Part shown: positions 41,451 through 50,995 of the stretch, piece after piece
How positions within the stretch are numbered: the first letter of the stretch is position 1
Layout: each line of letters opens with the position of its first letter
Assembly: GCA_019638695.1 (NCBI GenBank)
Contig: JAHBTG010000012.1
Location: 1-55,985 of the forward strand
Reading direction: 5' to 3'
DNA length: 55,985 nucleotides
Origin: Bacteroidota bacterium
GTDB taxonomy: Bacteria; Bacteroidota; Bacteroidia; J057; JAJTIE01
Program-made: the position numbers and the translations under genes
Notes under the pieces: generated by a model
The model's database searches: none
The model's input: only the letters and a program-made list of their open reading frames with translations
What the model was told of the DNA's origin: nothing

Positions 41451-43958
41451 CTACACCGCACTCACTACCACTGAGCTGCTCTGCCCAACGGCGGGTTTCT
41501 CCCCGGCAGGGATCTCCAGGGTCAGTGCGTTGCGCACAGGCTTGGTCTGCAGGGCCAGGGCCAGCACCTCGTCCATGCGCTCCACGTAGTGAAGGGTAAG
41601 GCCCTTGAGGTGGTCCGGCTTGATCTCCAGCACGTCCTTGCGGTTTTCCTTGCACAGGATCACATCCTGTATGCCGGCACGGGCGGCCGCCAGCAGTTTC
41701 TCTGGGATACCCCCCACCGGCAATACCTTGCCGCGCAGGGTGATTTCCCCCGTCATCGCCAGCTTGTCCTGCATAGGCCGCTGGGTGAGCGCAGAGGCGA
41801 TCGCTGTCAGCAGTGCGATCCCTGCGCTGGGGCCGTCCTTGGGCACCGCCCCGGCGGGGATATGGATATGCAGGTCCCAGTAGCGGAAAGCATCCGGGTG
41901 TATCTTGTAGGTATCGGCATGCGCACGCAGGTAGATATAGGCCAGGTGAGCGCTTTCCTTCATCACCTCTCCCAGTTGCCCGCTCAGGCTAAGCTTGCCG
42001 GTGCCGCGGCTGAGCGCCGATTCAATATAGAGGATCTCTCCGCCCACGGGTGTCCAGGCCAGTCCTATGGACACACCGGGTACCTCCACCTTCTGCCACT
42101 GGTCATGTTCAAAGCGGGGAGGACCCAGCAGGATCTCCACCCGTTCAGGCGTGAGTTTCCCCGGCTCCAGGCTGGCTTCTACCACCTTGCGGGCTACCTT
42201 GCGGGCCAGTGCGTTCACCTTCTGGTTCAGCTGCCGCACCCCGCTCTCGCGGGTGTAACCCTCTGCCAGGAACTGGGTGGTCCTGGGGTCCAGCGCAAAT
42301 TGTTCCTCGGTGAGGCCGTGGTCTTTGCGCGAAGCCGGGATCAGGTGCTGCTTGGCTATCTGCACCTTCTCGGGCAGCGTATAGCCATTGATCTCGATGA
42401 TCTCCATGCGGTCGCGCAGGGCGGGGTGCAGGGTATCCAGGCTGTTGGCCGTGGCGATGAACAGCACCTGGCTGAGGTCGTAGTCCAGCTCCAGGTAGTG
42501 GTCATTAAAGGTATTGTTTTGTTCGGGGTCCAATACCTCCAGCAAGGCATTGGCCGGGTCTCCGCGGAAATCGTGGCCCATCTTGTCCACCTCATCCAGG
42601 ATAAATACCGGGTTGTTGCTGCCCGCTTTTTTCAGGCCCTGCAGGATGCGGCCCGGCAATGCGCCGATATAAGTGCGCCGGTGGCCCCGGATCTCCGCCT
42701 CATCGCGCACGCCGCCCAGGCTCATGCGCACGAACTTGCGGCCCAATGCTTCGGCAATGCTTTTGCCCAGGCTCGTTTTGCCCACACCCGGCGGGCCGTA
42801 GAGGCACAGGATACCCGCCTTGCGGTCGGGCTTCAGTTGCAACACCGCCAGGTGCTCCAGTATGCGGTCTTTTACCTTCTCCAGTCCATAGTGGTGCGCG
42901 TTGAGCACCTTCTGCGCTTTCTTCTGGGAGAACGTGTCTTTGGTGGTCTCGTTCCAGGGCAGGTCCAGCAGCCAGTCTATGTAGTTGATGGCCACGGAAT
43001 AATCCGGACTGCCGGGCTGGCTGCGGTTGAGGCGCGCCATTTCCTTGTCAAAAGCCTCTCGCGCATGTTTGGGCCATTTCTTGGCATCTGCCCGCTGGCG
43101 AAAGCTGTCCAGCTCCTGCTCGGCGCTGTATTCGCCTAGCTCATCCTGGATGGCCTTGAGCTGCTGGCGCAGGATATAATCGCGCTGCTGCTTGTCCATA
43201 TCGCCGCGCACCTTGCTCTGGATCTCCTCCGTCAGCTCCAGCACCTGCACTTCATTGGTCAGGTTCTCCAGCACATACTGTGCCTTTTCTTCCAGGCGGG
43301 GTATGGCCAGTATCTTCTGTTTATCCGGAATGGGTAGGTTAAGGTGGCTGGCTGTGAAATGCACCAGGAATGCCAGGCTGTTGATGTTCTGGATAGTACC
43401 CACCGCCTCCGAGGGTACATTGGGCGAAAGCTCTATGGCACGGGTGGCTTCCCGTTTGAGGCTGATGATCAGCGCGCGGCTGACCTTCTCCGGGGGAAAG
43501 ACCTCATCATAGCGGTGTATACGGGCGCGGAAGTAAGGATCCGTCTGAGTGTACTCATCCACCTGGAAGCGGGTGCGCCCCTGGATGATGATCGTGACGC
43601 TGCCGTCCGGCATGCGGATCAGCCGCAGGATATTGGCCAGCGTGCCGGTATCGTACAGGTCGTCCGGTGTAGGGTCCTCCGTCTCGCTGTTGCGCTGGGT
43701 GATGACCCCTATCTGTTTGGCCTCCAGCTTGTTGGCAGCACGTACCAGTTGGATGGATTTGTCCCGTGCTACGGTAATGGGGATGACCACGCCGGGGAAC
43801 AGCACGGTATTGCGCAGGGGCAGGATAGGCAGTTCCTGCGGAATATCTTCGGCGTTCAGGTGTTTATCATCTCCTTCGAGCAGTTCCTGGAAATCAGATT
43901 CAAAAGAGCCTTCTCCTGGCAGGAGATGTAGTGCGGAAGCATCAGTATATTTTTGCAT
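41451..43958 (-). CDS. lon: ATP-dependent protease La (Lon)
   Basis: Cytoplasmic AAA+ serine protease that degrades misfolded and regulatory proteins. Length 835 residues. The N-terminal LON substrate domain begins at about 40 (LPILPLRNTVLFPGVVIP). The AAA+ module has Walker A in GPPGVGKTS and Walker B in VFILDEVDKM, with sensor regions intact. The proteolytic domain carries the dyad Ser711 (PKDGPSAG) and Lys754 (GGIPEK). The start at 43958 (MQKYTDASALH) gives the usual Bacteroidota N-terminal extension. It is followed by the hairpin at 41383-41414. Confidence 0.97.
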   Translation of the reverse strand: MQKYTDASALHLLPGEGSFESDFQELLEGDDKHLNAEDIPQELPILPLRNTVLFPGVVIPITVARDKSIQLVRAANKLEAKQIGVITQRNSETEDPTPDDLYDTGTLANILRLIRMPDGSVTIIIQGRTRFQVDEYTQTDPYFRARIHRYDEVFPPEKVSRALIISLKREATRAIELSPNVPSEAVGTIQNINSLAFLVHFTASHLNLPIPDKQKILAIPRLEEKAQYVLENLTNEVQVLELTEEIQSKVRGDMDKQQRDYILRQQLKAIQDELGEYSAEQELDSFRQRADAKKWPKHAREAFDKEMARLNRSQPGSPDYSVAINYIDWLLDLPWNETTKDTFSQKKAQKVLNAHHYGLEKVKDRILEHLAVLQLKPDRKAGILCLYGPPGVGKTSLGKSIAEALGRKFVRMSLGGVRDEAEIRGHRRTYIGALPGRILQGLKKAGSNNPVFILDEVDKMGHDFRGDPANALLEVLDPEQNNTFNDHYLELDYDLSQVLFIATANSLDTLHPALRDRMEIIEINGYTLPEKVQIAKQHLIPASRKDHGLTEEQFALDPRTTQFLAEGYTRESGVRQLNQKVNALARKVARKVVEASLEPGKLTPERVEILLGPPRFEHDQWQKVEVPGVSIGLAWTPVGGEILYIESALSRGTGKLSLSGQLGEVMKESAHLAYIYLRAHADTYKIHPDAFRYWDLHIHIPAGAVPKDGPSAGIALLTAIASALTQRPMQDKLAMTGEITLRGKVLPVGGIPEKLLAAARAGIQDVILCKENRKDVLEIKPDHLKGLTLHYVERMDEVLALALQTKPVRNALTLEIPAGEKPAVGQSSSVVVSAV

Positions 43959-44054
43959 GCAGAGGTAGTTTCAGGCTATGAGATACAAATACCGCCAAAC
44001 TGTCAGTTGGGGCGGATACACAAAGGATTCCCTCCACAGGGTCAAATACTGTGC

Positions 44055-44441
44055 CTATTCTTCATAGCCTTCCAGGGGCTCGTCCCCTTCGGGTGTGGTG
44101 TAGGTAATGCCGGAGAGTAGGTTCTCTACCCGGTCTGCCTGTTTGCGGGTTTCGTCCTCAAAGAACTGGATCTCCGGCACCTGCCGCACGACGTGGCGTA
44201 TGCGCTGGGCCAGCAGGTGACGTATCTGCCAGTTTTCCTGCGTTAGCAGGGAGAGCACCTGGGCGGTCTTTTCTTCGGGCAGCACGGTGAGATAGGCGCG
44301 TGCCAGGGCCAGGTCCGGGGTGGCCTTCACGTGGTTGAGCGTGATGATCGCCCCCAGTTCGGTCTCTACCTCCTGCTGGAGCAGCAGGCTGAGTTCCCGC
44401 TGAATGGTGCGGGCAAATTTTAGCTGGCGTGTACTTTCCAT
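44055..44441 (-). CDS. rbfA: 30S ribosome-binding factor RbfA
   Basis: A 128-residue KH-like protein that binds the 5' end of 16S rRNA in 30S maturation. The family features are the first helix (RQLKFARTIQRELSLLLQQE), the strand ITLNHVKATPDLALARAYLTV and RHVVRQVPEIQFFEDET near the end of the fold. The acidic C-terminal tail is common in the phylum. A -7 box (TATATTTG) lies at 44501-44508, so its transcription may be separate from the ABC transporter upstream. Confidence 0.92.
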   Translation of the reverse strand: MESTRQLKFARTIQRELSLLLQQEVETELGAIITLNHVKATPDLALARAYLTVLPEEKTAQVLSLLTQENWQIRHLLAQRIRHVVRQVPEIQFFEDETRKQADRVENLLSGITYTTPEGDEPLEGYEE

Positions 44442-44500
44442 GGGGTGGGCAGAATACGGAAAAAACTGTGGTGAGAAGCAGATTTTCCAGGAACAAGCTG

Positions 44501-44508
44501 CAAATATA
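44501..44508 (-). promoter_or_regulatory. -7 box upstream of rbfA
   Basis: TATATTTG on the minus strand matches TAnnTTTG, 59 bases before the rbfA ATG. A TTG at the -33 spacing was not found. Confidence 0.35.
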
Positions 44509-44573
44509 CAGCTAGGGTGTATACGCTTACCTGTACTCCGGGGTTTTGCCTGTCATTGTGGCAGTCAGGCGTG

Positions 44574-46439
44574 TCAGCCCTGTGACGCATCTCCCGGGGC
44601 CTCGCCATTGCCAAATTGCAGATGGTAGAGCCGTGCATACATGCCTTCCTGTGCCAGCAGCTGGGCGTGTGTGCCCACTTCCACCATATCCCCTTCTACA
44701 ATGACCACGATCTTGTCTGCATTGAGGATGGTAGAAAGCCGGTGGGCAATGATGATACTTGTCCGGTCGCGCGTTACCCGGTCCAGGGCTTCCTGCACCA
44801 GTTTTTCGCTTTCGCTGTCCAGCGCACTGGTAGCCTCATCCAGGATCAGGATATCCGGTTCATGGAGGATGGCGCGCGCAATGCACAGGCGCTGGCGCTG
44901 CCCTCCGCTGAGAGCCATCCCGCGTTCGCCCGCCATGGCCTCGTAGCCCCCTTCCAGTTGTGTAATGAACCCGTGCGCATTGGCAATGCGTGCGGCGGCC
45001 TCTATCTGTGCCTGCGGGATGTCCGGGCGGCCAAAGGCGATATTGTTGCGGATGGTGTCATTGAACAGGATAGCTTCCTGCGTGACGATACCCATGCGCT
45101 GGCGCAACTGGTGCGGGTCCAGCTGCCGGTAGTCTGTGCCGTCCAGCAGGATACGCCCCTCCGTAGGGTCATGGAAACGGGAAAGCAGGTCTACCAGGGT
45201 GCTTTTGCCGCCCCCGCTGGGGCCCACCAGCGCCACAGTTTCCCCTTTGCGAATGGTGAGGTCAATGCCCTTGAGCACGCGTTTGCTGTCCGGTGCATAC
45301 TGGTAACTTACCTTTTCCAGGAAGATCTCTTCCTGGAAAGTGGTTACGGGCTGCCCGCCATCCTGTTCGGTGCGTCCTGCATCCTGGTCCAGGATGCCGC
45401 GGATGCGCTCATAGGAGACCACCGCTTTCTGAATGCGTGAGACGGCGTTACTCACTGTTTTAAGCGGCGCAATGAATTGCGAGAAAATGACAATGAAACC
45501 GATGAATTCCTCGCTGCCCAGCGGGCTGTTGCCGCTCATAATGAGGCTGCCGCCATACAGGATGATAATGATCACTACGCCTACGCTGAGCACTTCATTG
45601 AGGGGGCTGGCCATGCCTTCGCGCCGGCGGAAACCCGTCATTGTGCGGGTGAAGCGGTGGTTGATGGCCTGGTAGCGGTTGCGCACAAACTGCTCCGCCG
45701 CAAACGCCTTGACAATGCGGATACCCCCCACAAATTCGTCCAGGTAACCCACCAGGGTGTCCAGGCTGCCCTGCCCGCTGCGGGCGCGGCGTTTCAGAGA
45801 TTTGGATATGCGGCTGATAACCAGCCCGGTGAGCGGCAGCACAATGAGCGTAAAGAGCGTGAGCTTCCAGCTGAGGAACAGCATGGTGCCCAGCAGGAAC
45901 AGCATCGTCAGCGGGTCGTTGATCAGGTTGATGATGGTGCCCAGCACAGCCTCCTGTACCACCTGCACGTCGTTGACTACCAGCGTCATCAGGTTGCCCC
46001 GGCGGTGACGGGTATAGAAAGACAGCGGCAGGTAGCTGAGGTGACGGAAAATATCGTTGCGCAGGATCTGCATAACTCCCAGCTCTATGGGCGCCATGAT
46101 CCACAGGCTGAGGTAGCGGAAGATACTCTTGAGGATGATCATACCCAGCAGCACTGCACAGAAGGCATAGAGCACCTGCATCTTGCCATACAGCTGTATG
46201 TTGTGCTGCACCTGCCAGCTCATCCAGTGCTGGGTGTATTCGCTGCTGAAGAAACTGCCGTCACCCGGGTGTGGCAGCGCTGCCGCCGTGTCGCTGGCAA
46301 ACAATATCTTGAGGAAAGGAATGGTCAGGGCCAGCGAAAAGACATTGAACACATTGTACAGCAGCATCAGCAGGAAGGCTGCTGCCAGGCGGGGCCGGAA
46401 CACCCGGCCGTGCCGCAGTATACGCAGGTAGGCTTTCAC
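44574..46439 (-). CDS. ABC transporter, MsbA-like permease/ATPase
   Basis: A 621-residue half transporter with a type I exporter membrane domain (six helices, residues about 15-335) and an ATPase domain (about 372-605). ATPase motifs: Walker A GPSGGGKST, Q-loop VTQEAILF, signature LSGGQRQR, Walker B ILILDEATSALD, H-loop IIAHRLS. It starts with GTG at 46439, overlapping the PseB-like gene stop by GTGA, which implies coupling. By family it flips lipid A, O-antigen-lipid or a similar amphipathic substrate; the link to a sugar dehydratase supports an envelope-glycan or lipid role. Exact substrate unknown. Confidence 0.92.
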   Translation of the reverse strand: MKAYLRILRHGRVFRPRLAAAFLLMLLYNVFNVFSLALTIPFLKILFASDTAAALPHPGDGSFFSSEYTQHWMSWQVQHNIQLYGKMQVLYAFCAVLLGMIILKSIFRYLSLWIMAPIELGVMQILRNDIFRHLSYLPLSFYTRHRRGNLMTLVVNDVQVVQEAVLGTIINLINDPLTMLFLLGTMLFLSWKLTLFTLIVLPLTGLVISRISKSLKRRARSGQGSLDTLVGYLDEFVGGIRIVKAFAAEQFVRNRYQAINHRFTRTMTGFRRREGMASPLNEVLSVGVVIIIILYGGSLIMSGNSPLGSEEFIGFIVIFSQFIAPLKTVSNAVSRIQKAVVSYERIRGILDQDAGRTEQDGGQPVTTFQEEIFLEKVSYQYAPDSKRVLKGIDLTIRKGETVALVGPSGGGKSTLVDLLSRFHDPTEGRILLDGTDYRQLDPHQLRQRMGIVTQEAILFNDTIRNNIAFGRPDIPQAQIEAAARIANAHGFITQLEGGYEAMAGERGMALSGGQRQRLCIARAILHEPDILILDEATSALDSESEKLVQEALDRVTRDRTSIIIAHRLSTILNADKIVVIVEGDMVEVGTHAQLLAQEGMYARLYHLQFGNGEAPGDASQG

Positions 46440-47443
46440 GCGAGCGTTTCGGGACGAATATGAGCGATCATTTCCCGCAGCTGGGGGATGCTGAGCCAGG
46501 CAGCCTGGTCATCGCTGCGGTAGGCAAAATCTGCCGGCACGCGCTGGCCTTTGAAGTGGGCCAGGTATGCCTCCGCATCCCACAAGGGCAGGCTGGGCAG
46601 GATGACAAAGTGCCGGGCAAACTCCAGTGTATACAGCGCGTCGGAGGTGGTGATGAGGTCTTCGTGCAGCTTCTCTCCCGGGCGTATGCCGGTGACCTCC
46701 AGGCGGCAATCCGGGCACACGGCCGCTGCCAGGTCTGCAATGCGGAAGGCAGGCAGTTTGGGAATGAAGAGCTCTCCTCCCCAGGCGTGCGCCAGGGCAT
46801 AGCGCATGGCTTCTATGCAGCGTTCCAGCGTAATGCCGAACCGTGTCATCTCCGGGTGAGTGATGGGCAACACGCCGCTGGCTTTTTTCTCCCAGAACAG
46901 GGGCAATACAGAACCCCGGCTGCCCAGGAAATTGCCATACCGCACCACACTGAAGCGGGTGCCGCCTTGCGGCGACAAATGATTGGCAGCAATAAACAGC
47001 TTGTCTGCACACAGCTTGCTGGCCCCGTAGAGGTTCACCGGGGCGGCAGCCTTGTCCGTGCTCAGGGCAATGACACGCTGCACCCCGGCTTCCAGCGCCG
47101 CTTCTATCAGGTTCTGGGCACCTCCCACGTTGGTACGCAGGCATTCCCAGGGGTTCATCTCGGCAATAGGTACGTGCTTGAGCGCTGCTGCATGCACCAC
47201 AAAATCTACGCCTTGCAATGCGCGCAGCAGGCTGCTCTTGTCCCGCACATCACCCAGGACAAAACGCAGGGCCGGGTAGCGCGCACTAGGGTACTCCTGC
47301 GCCATTTCATATTGTTTCTGCTCGTCCCGGCTGAAGATGATGAGCCGGCGAATGTCCGGGTAGTCCCTCAGCAGGGTATCTACAAAGGCACGGCCAAAGC
47401 TACCGGTGCCCCCGGTAATGAGCAGGCTGGTCTGTGAGAACAT
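46436..47443 (-). CDS. pseB: PseB-like UDP-N-acetylglucosamine 4,6-dehydratase
   Basis: Extended short-chain dehydrogenase that makes a 4-keto-6-deoxy sugar nucleotide for nonulosonic acids or surface glycans. The Rossmann motif is LLITGGTGSFG, with the PseB hallmark ALKHVPIAEMNPWE, the catalytic region STDKAAAPVNLYGASK and the RPGEKLHEDL motif. I start at the ATG at 47443 (335 residues) because an exact promoter (47447-47476) overlaps the alternative ATG at 47461. The gene overlaps the ABC transporter by four bases. The rest of a pseudaminic acid pathway is not present here, so the final sugar is open. Confidence 0.9.
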   Translation of the reverse strand: MFSQTSLLITGGTGSFGRAFVDTLLRDYPDIRRLIIFSRDEQKQYEMAQEYPSARYPALRFVLGDVRDKSSLLRALQGVDFVVHAAALKHVPIAEMNPWECLRTNVGGAQNLIEAALEAGVQRVIALSTDKAAAPVNLYGASKLCADKLFIAANHLSPQGGTRFSVVRYGNFLGSRGSVLPLFWEKKASGVLPITHPEMTRFGITLERCIEAMRYALAHAWGGELFIPKLPAFRIADLAAAVCPDCRLEVTGIRPGEKLHEDLITTSDALYTLEFARHFVILPSLPLWDAEAYLAHFKGQRVPADFAYRSDDQAAWLSIPQLREMIAHIRPETLA

Positions 47444-47446
47444 GCC

Positions 47447-47476
47447 CAAATTTACGGGCATTGGGCAGAAAACAAA
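47447..47476 (-). promoter_or_regulatory. Promoter of the pseB-ABC operon, apparently leaderless
   Basis: On the minus strand TTTG (47476-47473), 18 bases, TAAATTTG (47454-47447), then GGC and the ATG at 47443. It matches TTTG...TAnnTTTG exactly. With only three bases between box and ATG, the transcript would begin at the start codon. Confidence 0.7.
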
Positions 47477-47563
47477 TGCAGGCAGCTCATATCCGTTCCT
47501 TGCCCCGGCGGGCGGGCGTTAATTCCTGTTAAATACGGGTTGTCCGGCAGATACCGGGCACCC

Positions 47564-47590
47564 TTGGCCCTTGTATAAGGGTTATCTTTG
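47564..47590 (+). promoter_or_regulatory. Promoter of the two-component operon
   Basis: TTG (47564-47566), 16 bases, TATCTTTG (47583-47590), ten bases before the kinase ATG. The spacer contains CCCTT-GTAT-AAGGG (47568-47581), a short palindrome that could be an operator. Confidence 0.55.
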
Positions 47591-47600
47591 TTAGATAGTC

Positions 47601-49226
47601 ATGAAAAAATACGGGCTCACCGTTCTGCTGGTGCTGGCTTCCCTGGCCATGCTGGGCATTGTAGTGCTGCAAGCCCGCTGGCTGGAGGATAGCCTGCGCA
47701 CCCGTCATGCGCTGCGTAAGGAACGGGTGCGGGCTTCCGTGCAACGTGTGGCAGAGCAACTCCAGTATCAGGATGCGGCGGCCCTGCTCAAGGATAAGTT
47801 CCGCGGTATGGCAGATACCCTGCAAAGCCTGCAGGAAGCTATGCGTATCACAGACTACCAGATGGGCACGTTTGCAGATGCCAATAACAGCGGAAAAATA
47901 CCGCTTCCGTCAAAAACGCCTCGTAACAACCGTTACTACCTGCGCATACAGGAAAGTTACGATACGCTTATTTTTATGATGGATACCATCATCATGCGCA
48001 GGATGCTGCCCCGTATGTATGCCGATACCCTGGGCGCCGGAAAAGAGCGCGCCGCCAGGGACAGCCTGAACCCGAGGGCCAACCTGGCTCCGCTGGTAGA
48101 TCAGTACAGGGTGTTGCTGGATAGCAGCCGCAAATTGCTGGATCGTGTGTTTGTGCAGATGATCGCCTCCAACGACAGCCTGGAGCGCCACCTCGACAGC
48201 ACCCACCTCTATAACTTCCTGAGACATGAGCTGAGCCAGCACGGGCTGGAAGGCACGGCCTTTGGCTATAAACTTACCCAGCTTACAGAAAAAGGAGTGG
48301 CCCGCACTGTCTACATGCGCCTGGACCCGGAAGCCAGCTGGCAGGACTCTGTGCGGGTGCAGGTATTTACCCATAACCCCTTCTTTGGGCAGAGTGCGCT
48401 CACGGTCTATTACCCCAGGGACTATATAGAGATCCTGCAGGGCATGTGGGGAAACTTGGTGATGAGCCTTGTCCTGCTAATGGGTGTGGGCGCCGCTTTT
48501 TTGTATACCGTGCGTTCGCTGTTGCGGCAAAAGAAGCTGGCGCAGATGAAGACCGATTTCATCAATAATATGACGCATGAGCTTAAGACGCCTATAGCCA
48601 CCATCAGCCTGGCTACCGAAGTCCTGGAACAATCTGACGCAGCCGCCAGCCATCCCCAGATGCTGCGCTATACAGCCATGATACGCCAGGAGAGCCAGCG
48701 CCTGCATAACCAGGTCAACCGGGTGCTGCAGGCCGCAGAGTTTCAGCACAAGAAACCGCTGGAGCCGGAACCCCAGGACCTGGCTGTCCTGCTGCAACAG
48801 GCCGTGAGCGCCTTTACCCTGCAACTGGAGCAGCGGAATGCCGATTTTATACTGGATATACCCGCTCATCCTTTGCCACTGATGGCAGATAGCGTGCACC
48901 TGCCTCAGGCCGTGGCCAACCTCCTGGACAATGCCCTGAAGTATAGCCCCGGCAGGCCGTATATCCGCCTGCAGGTAACTGTGCAGGACGGTCAGGCCGT
49001 GATAACGGTAAGCGACCGCGGGCTGGGTATGGATGAGCTGGTGCAGAAGCGCATCTTCGAACCCTTCTACCGCGCCCAGACGGGTAACCGGCAGGACACC
49101 CGCGGCTATGGCCTGGGCCTCAGCTATGTCAAAGGTGTGATAGAAGGCCACCACGGCACCATCACCGTAGACAGCCAGCCCGGACAAGGCACTACCTTTA
49201 CCCTTATACTTCCCCTCACTCCATGA
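47601..49226 (+). CDS. Sensor histidine kinase
   Basis: A 541-residue inner-membrane kinase. Helix 1 (about 5-23) and helix 2 (about 283-305) enclose a 260-residue periplasmic sensor, mostly helical with no recognised ligand domain. The HisKA domain has the phospho-acceptor His326 in NNMTHELKTPIA. The ATPase shows the N box NLLDNALKYS, G1 DRGLGM and G2 GYGLGLSYVKG. It overlaps the response regulator gene by ATGA, so the two are made together. The layout resembles the RprX/PorY type of Bacteroidota kinases. Confidence 0.94.
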   Translation: MKKYGLTVLLVLASLAMLGIVVLQARWLEDSLRTRHALRKERVRASVQRVAEQLQYQDAAALLKDKFRGMADTLQSLQEAMRITDYQMGTFADANNSGKIPLPSKTPRNNRYYLRIQESYDTLIFMMDTIIMRRMLPRMYADTLGAGKERAARDSLNPRANLAPLVDQYRVLLDSSRKLLDRVFVQMIASNDSLERHLDSTHLYNFLRHELSQHGLEGTAFGYKLTQLTEKGVARTVYMRLDPEASWQDSVRVQVFTHNPFFGQSALTVYYPRDYIEILQGMWGNLVMSLVLLMGVGAAFLYTVRSLLRQKKLAQMKTDFINNMTHELKTPIATISLATEVLEQSDAAASHPQMLRYTAMIRQESQRLHNQVNRVLQAAEFQHKKPLEPEPQDLAVLLQQAVSAFTLQLEQRNADFILDIPAHPLPLMADSVHLPQAVANLLDNALKYSPGRPYIRLQVTVQDGQAVITVSDRGLGMDELVQKRIFEPFYRAQTGNRQDTRGYGLGLSYVKGVIEGHHGTITVDSQPGQGTTFTLILPLTP

Positions 49227-49918
49227 AAACACGTATTCTACTGGCAGAGGATGACCCCAACCTGGGGCAACTCGTCCATGAGTTCCTGCAGGCGAAAGGC
49301 TATGAGGTGACCCTGTGTACTGACGGTGAGGCCGCCGCCGAAGCGTTTATCCGGGGCGACTACCACCTGTGTGTACTCGATGTCATGATGCCCAAGCTAG
49401 ACGGCTTCTCCCTCATCAAGAAGCTGCAGGCGCATAACCCTAATATCCCGGTCATTTATACCACGGCGCTGGGCAAACTGCAGGATAAGACCAAAGGCTT
49501 TAAACTGGGCGCCGATGACTACCTGCCCAAACCTTTCAGTATCGAGGAACTCATCCTCAGGATAGAAGCTGTGCTTAAGCGGGTAAAGGAGGCTCCTGCT
49601 GTTATAAACAATACAGGATCAGAGGATTATCAACTGGGAAAATTAGTATTTAACTATACCCGACGCACCATCAGGGGCGGGCAGGAAGAGCGTAAGCTGT
49701 CCAGCAAGGAAAGCGAGCTGCTGCGCCTGCTATGCCGCCAGCCCGGTCGTTTGCTGGAACGTGAAGTGGCCCTGACGGCTGTGTGGGGCAAGAGCAATTA
49801 TTACACCAGCCGCAGCATGGATGTATACATTACCAAGCTGCGCAAGTACCTGCGCGAAGACCCCAATGTGGAGATTGTGAATGTGCATGGAGAGGGCTAC
49901 AAGCTCATGCTCCATTGA
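49223..49918 (+). CDS. OmpR/PhoB-family response regulator
   Basis: A 231-residue transcription regulator partnered with the histidine kinase. The receiver domain has acidic residues in LLAEDDPN, the phospho-acceptor Asp53 in CVLDVMMPKLDG, the Thr in YTTALG and the Lys in DDYLPKPFS. A winged-helix DNA-binding domain (about 135-231) carries LSSKESELLRLLCRQPGRLLEREV and MDVYITKLRKYL. It resembles RprY of Bacteroides. It is convergent with galE, with 14 bases between. Confidence 0.95.
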   Translation: MKTRILLAEDDPNLGQLVHEFLQAKGYEVTLCTDGEAAAEAFIRGDYHLCVLDVMMPKLDGFSLIKKLQAHNPNIPVIYTTALGKLQDKTKGFKLGADDYLPKPFSIEELILRIEAVLKRVKEAPAVINNTGSEDYQLGKLVFNYTRRTIRGGQEERKLSSKESELLRLLCRQPGRLLEREVALTAVWGKSNYYTSRSMDVYITKLRKYLREDPNVEIVNVHGEGYKLMLH

Positions 49919-49932
49919 TCATAGGGAGGGAG

Positions 49933-50982
49933 CTAGGGCCGGCTGGTCTCCGGTAGCTGTTGCTGCCAGGCCCAGGCATGCCGCAGCGCATCTGCCAGCG
50001 AAAACTGCGGCTGCCACCCAAGGAGCTGCGTGGCCAGCGTAGTATCGGCATATACCTGCGCCACATCTCCTGCTCTGCGGGGGCCTGTCTGGTGGGGTAC
50101 AGGGGCGCCGGTGGCCGCGGTGAAAGTGTCTATCAACTGGCGCACACTCACGCCTTCGCTGGCACCCAGATTAATGGCCTGGCAAATGCCGGGCTTGTGT
50201 GCCAGGTAATCCAGCGCCTGCACGTGGCCGCGAGCCAGGTCGCACACGTGGATATAATCCCGCACTGCCGTGCCGTCCGGGGTAGGGTAGTCCGTGCCAA
50301 AAACCGTGAGCGGAGGGATCCAGCCGGCCGCGGCCTGCGTAAGATAAGGTACCAGGTTATTGGGCCGCCCCAGGGGCAGTTCGCCCAGCAGGGCGCTGGG
50401 GTGCGCTCCTATGGGGTTGAAATAGCGCAGCAATACCGCAGCGCAGGAAGGATTTGCCCGCACAAAGTCCCCTATCATTTGTTCACACATCTGCTTGGTG
50501 TGCCCATAGGGAGAGCTGGCCGGCTGCATGGGTGCGCTTTCGGATACCGGTAATGCCTCCGGCTGCCCGTATACCGTGCAGGAAGACGAGAATACCAGCA
50601 GGGAGATGCCCAGTTCTTCCATCCAGCGCAGAACGCTGGTCATAGCCCCCAGGTTGTTATGGTAATATTCCAGGGGCCGCGCCATGCTTTCCCCCACGGC
50701 CTTGTAGGCCGCGAAGTGGATGATCCCGGCAAAGGGAATGGCCACATGTAAGGGCCGCAGCCGTTCGAGTACGGCATCCGTCTGGGTGCAGTCTGCCTCC
50801 AGGCAGGTAATGGACTGTCCTGTCAGGGTATGCAGCCGTTCCAGTACCGAGGGGCTGCTGTTTGCAAAATTGTCCAGCAGAAGCGGTTCATACCCCGCTT
50901 CTAGCAGGGCCACGACCGTATGAGAGCCGATATAACCGGCTCCGCCGGTTACCAGTATTCTGCCTTTGTGCGCAGTATTCAC
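49933..50982 (-). CDS. galE: UDP-glucose 4-epimerase
   Basis: Interconverts UDP-glucose and UDP-galactose (or the N-acetyl forms) for surface polysaccharides. The 349-residue extended SDR has the NAD motif LVTGGAGYIGSH, the catalytic SSSCTVYG and YGHTK pair, the substrate loop LRYFNPIGAH and the RRAGDVAQVYAD tail. The gene follows folD by 13 bases on the same strand, so the two are likely co-transcribed, although their pathways differ. Confidence 0.94.
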   Translation of the reverse strand: MNTAHKGRILVTGGAGYIGSHTVVALLEAGYEPLLLDNFANSSPSVLERLHTLTGQSITCLEADCTQTDAVLERLRPLHVAIPFAGIIHFAAYKAVGESMARPLEYYHNNLGAMTSVLRWMEELGISLLVFSSSCTVYGQPEALPVSESAPMQPASSPYGHTKQMCEQMIGDFVRANPSCAAVLLRYFNPIGAHPSALLGELPLGRPNNLVPYLTQAAAGWIPPLTVFGTDYPTPDGTAVRDYIHVCDLARGHVQALDYLAHKPGICQAINLGASEGVSVRQLIDTFTAATGAPVPHQTGPRRAGDVAQVYADTTLATQLLGWQPQFSLADALRHAWAWQQQLPETSRP

Positions 50983-50995
50983 TTACAGGCGAATA

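Noticed and set aside
41589-43139. 516-codon plus-strand open frame opposite lon
   Set aside because: Antisense to Lon with all catalytic motifs; no start signal, no domain.
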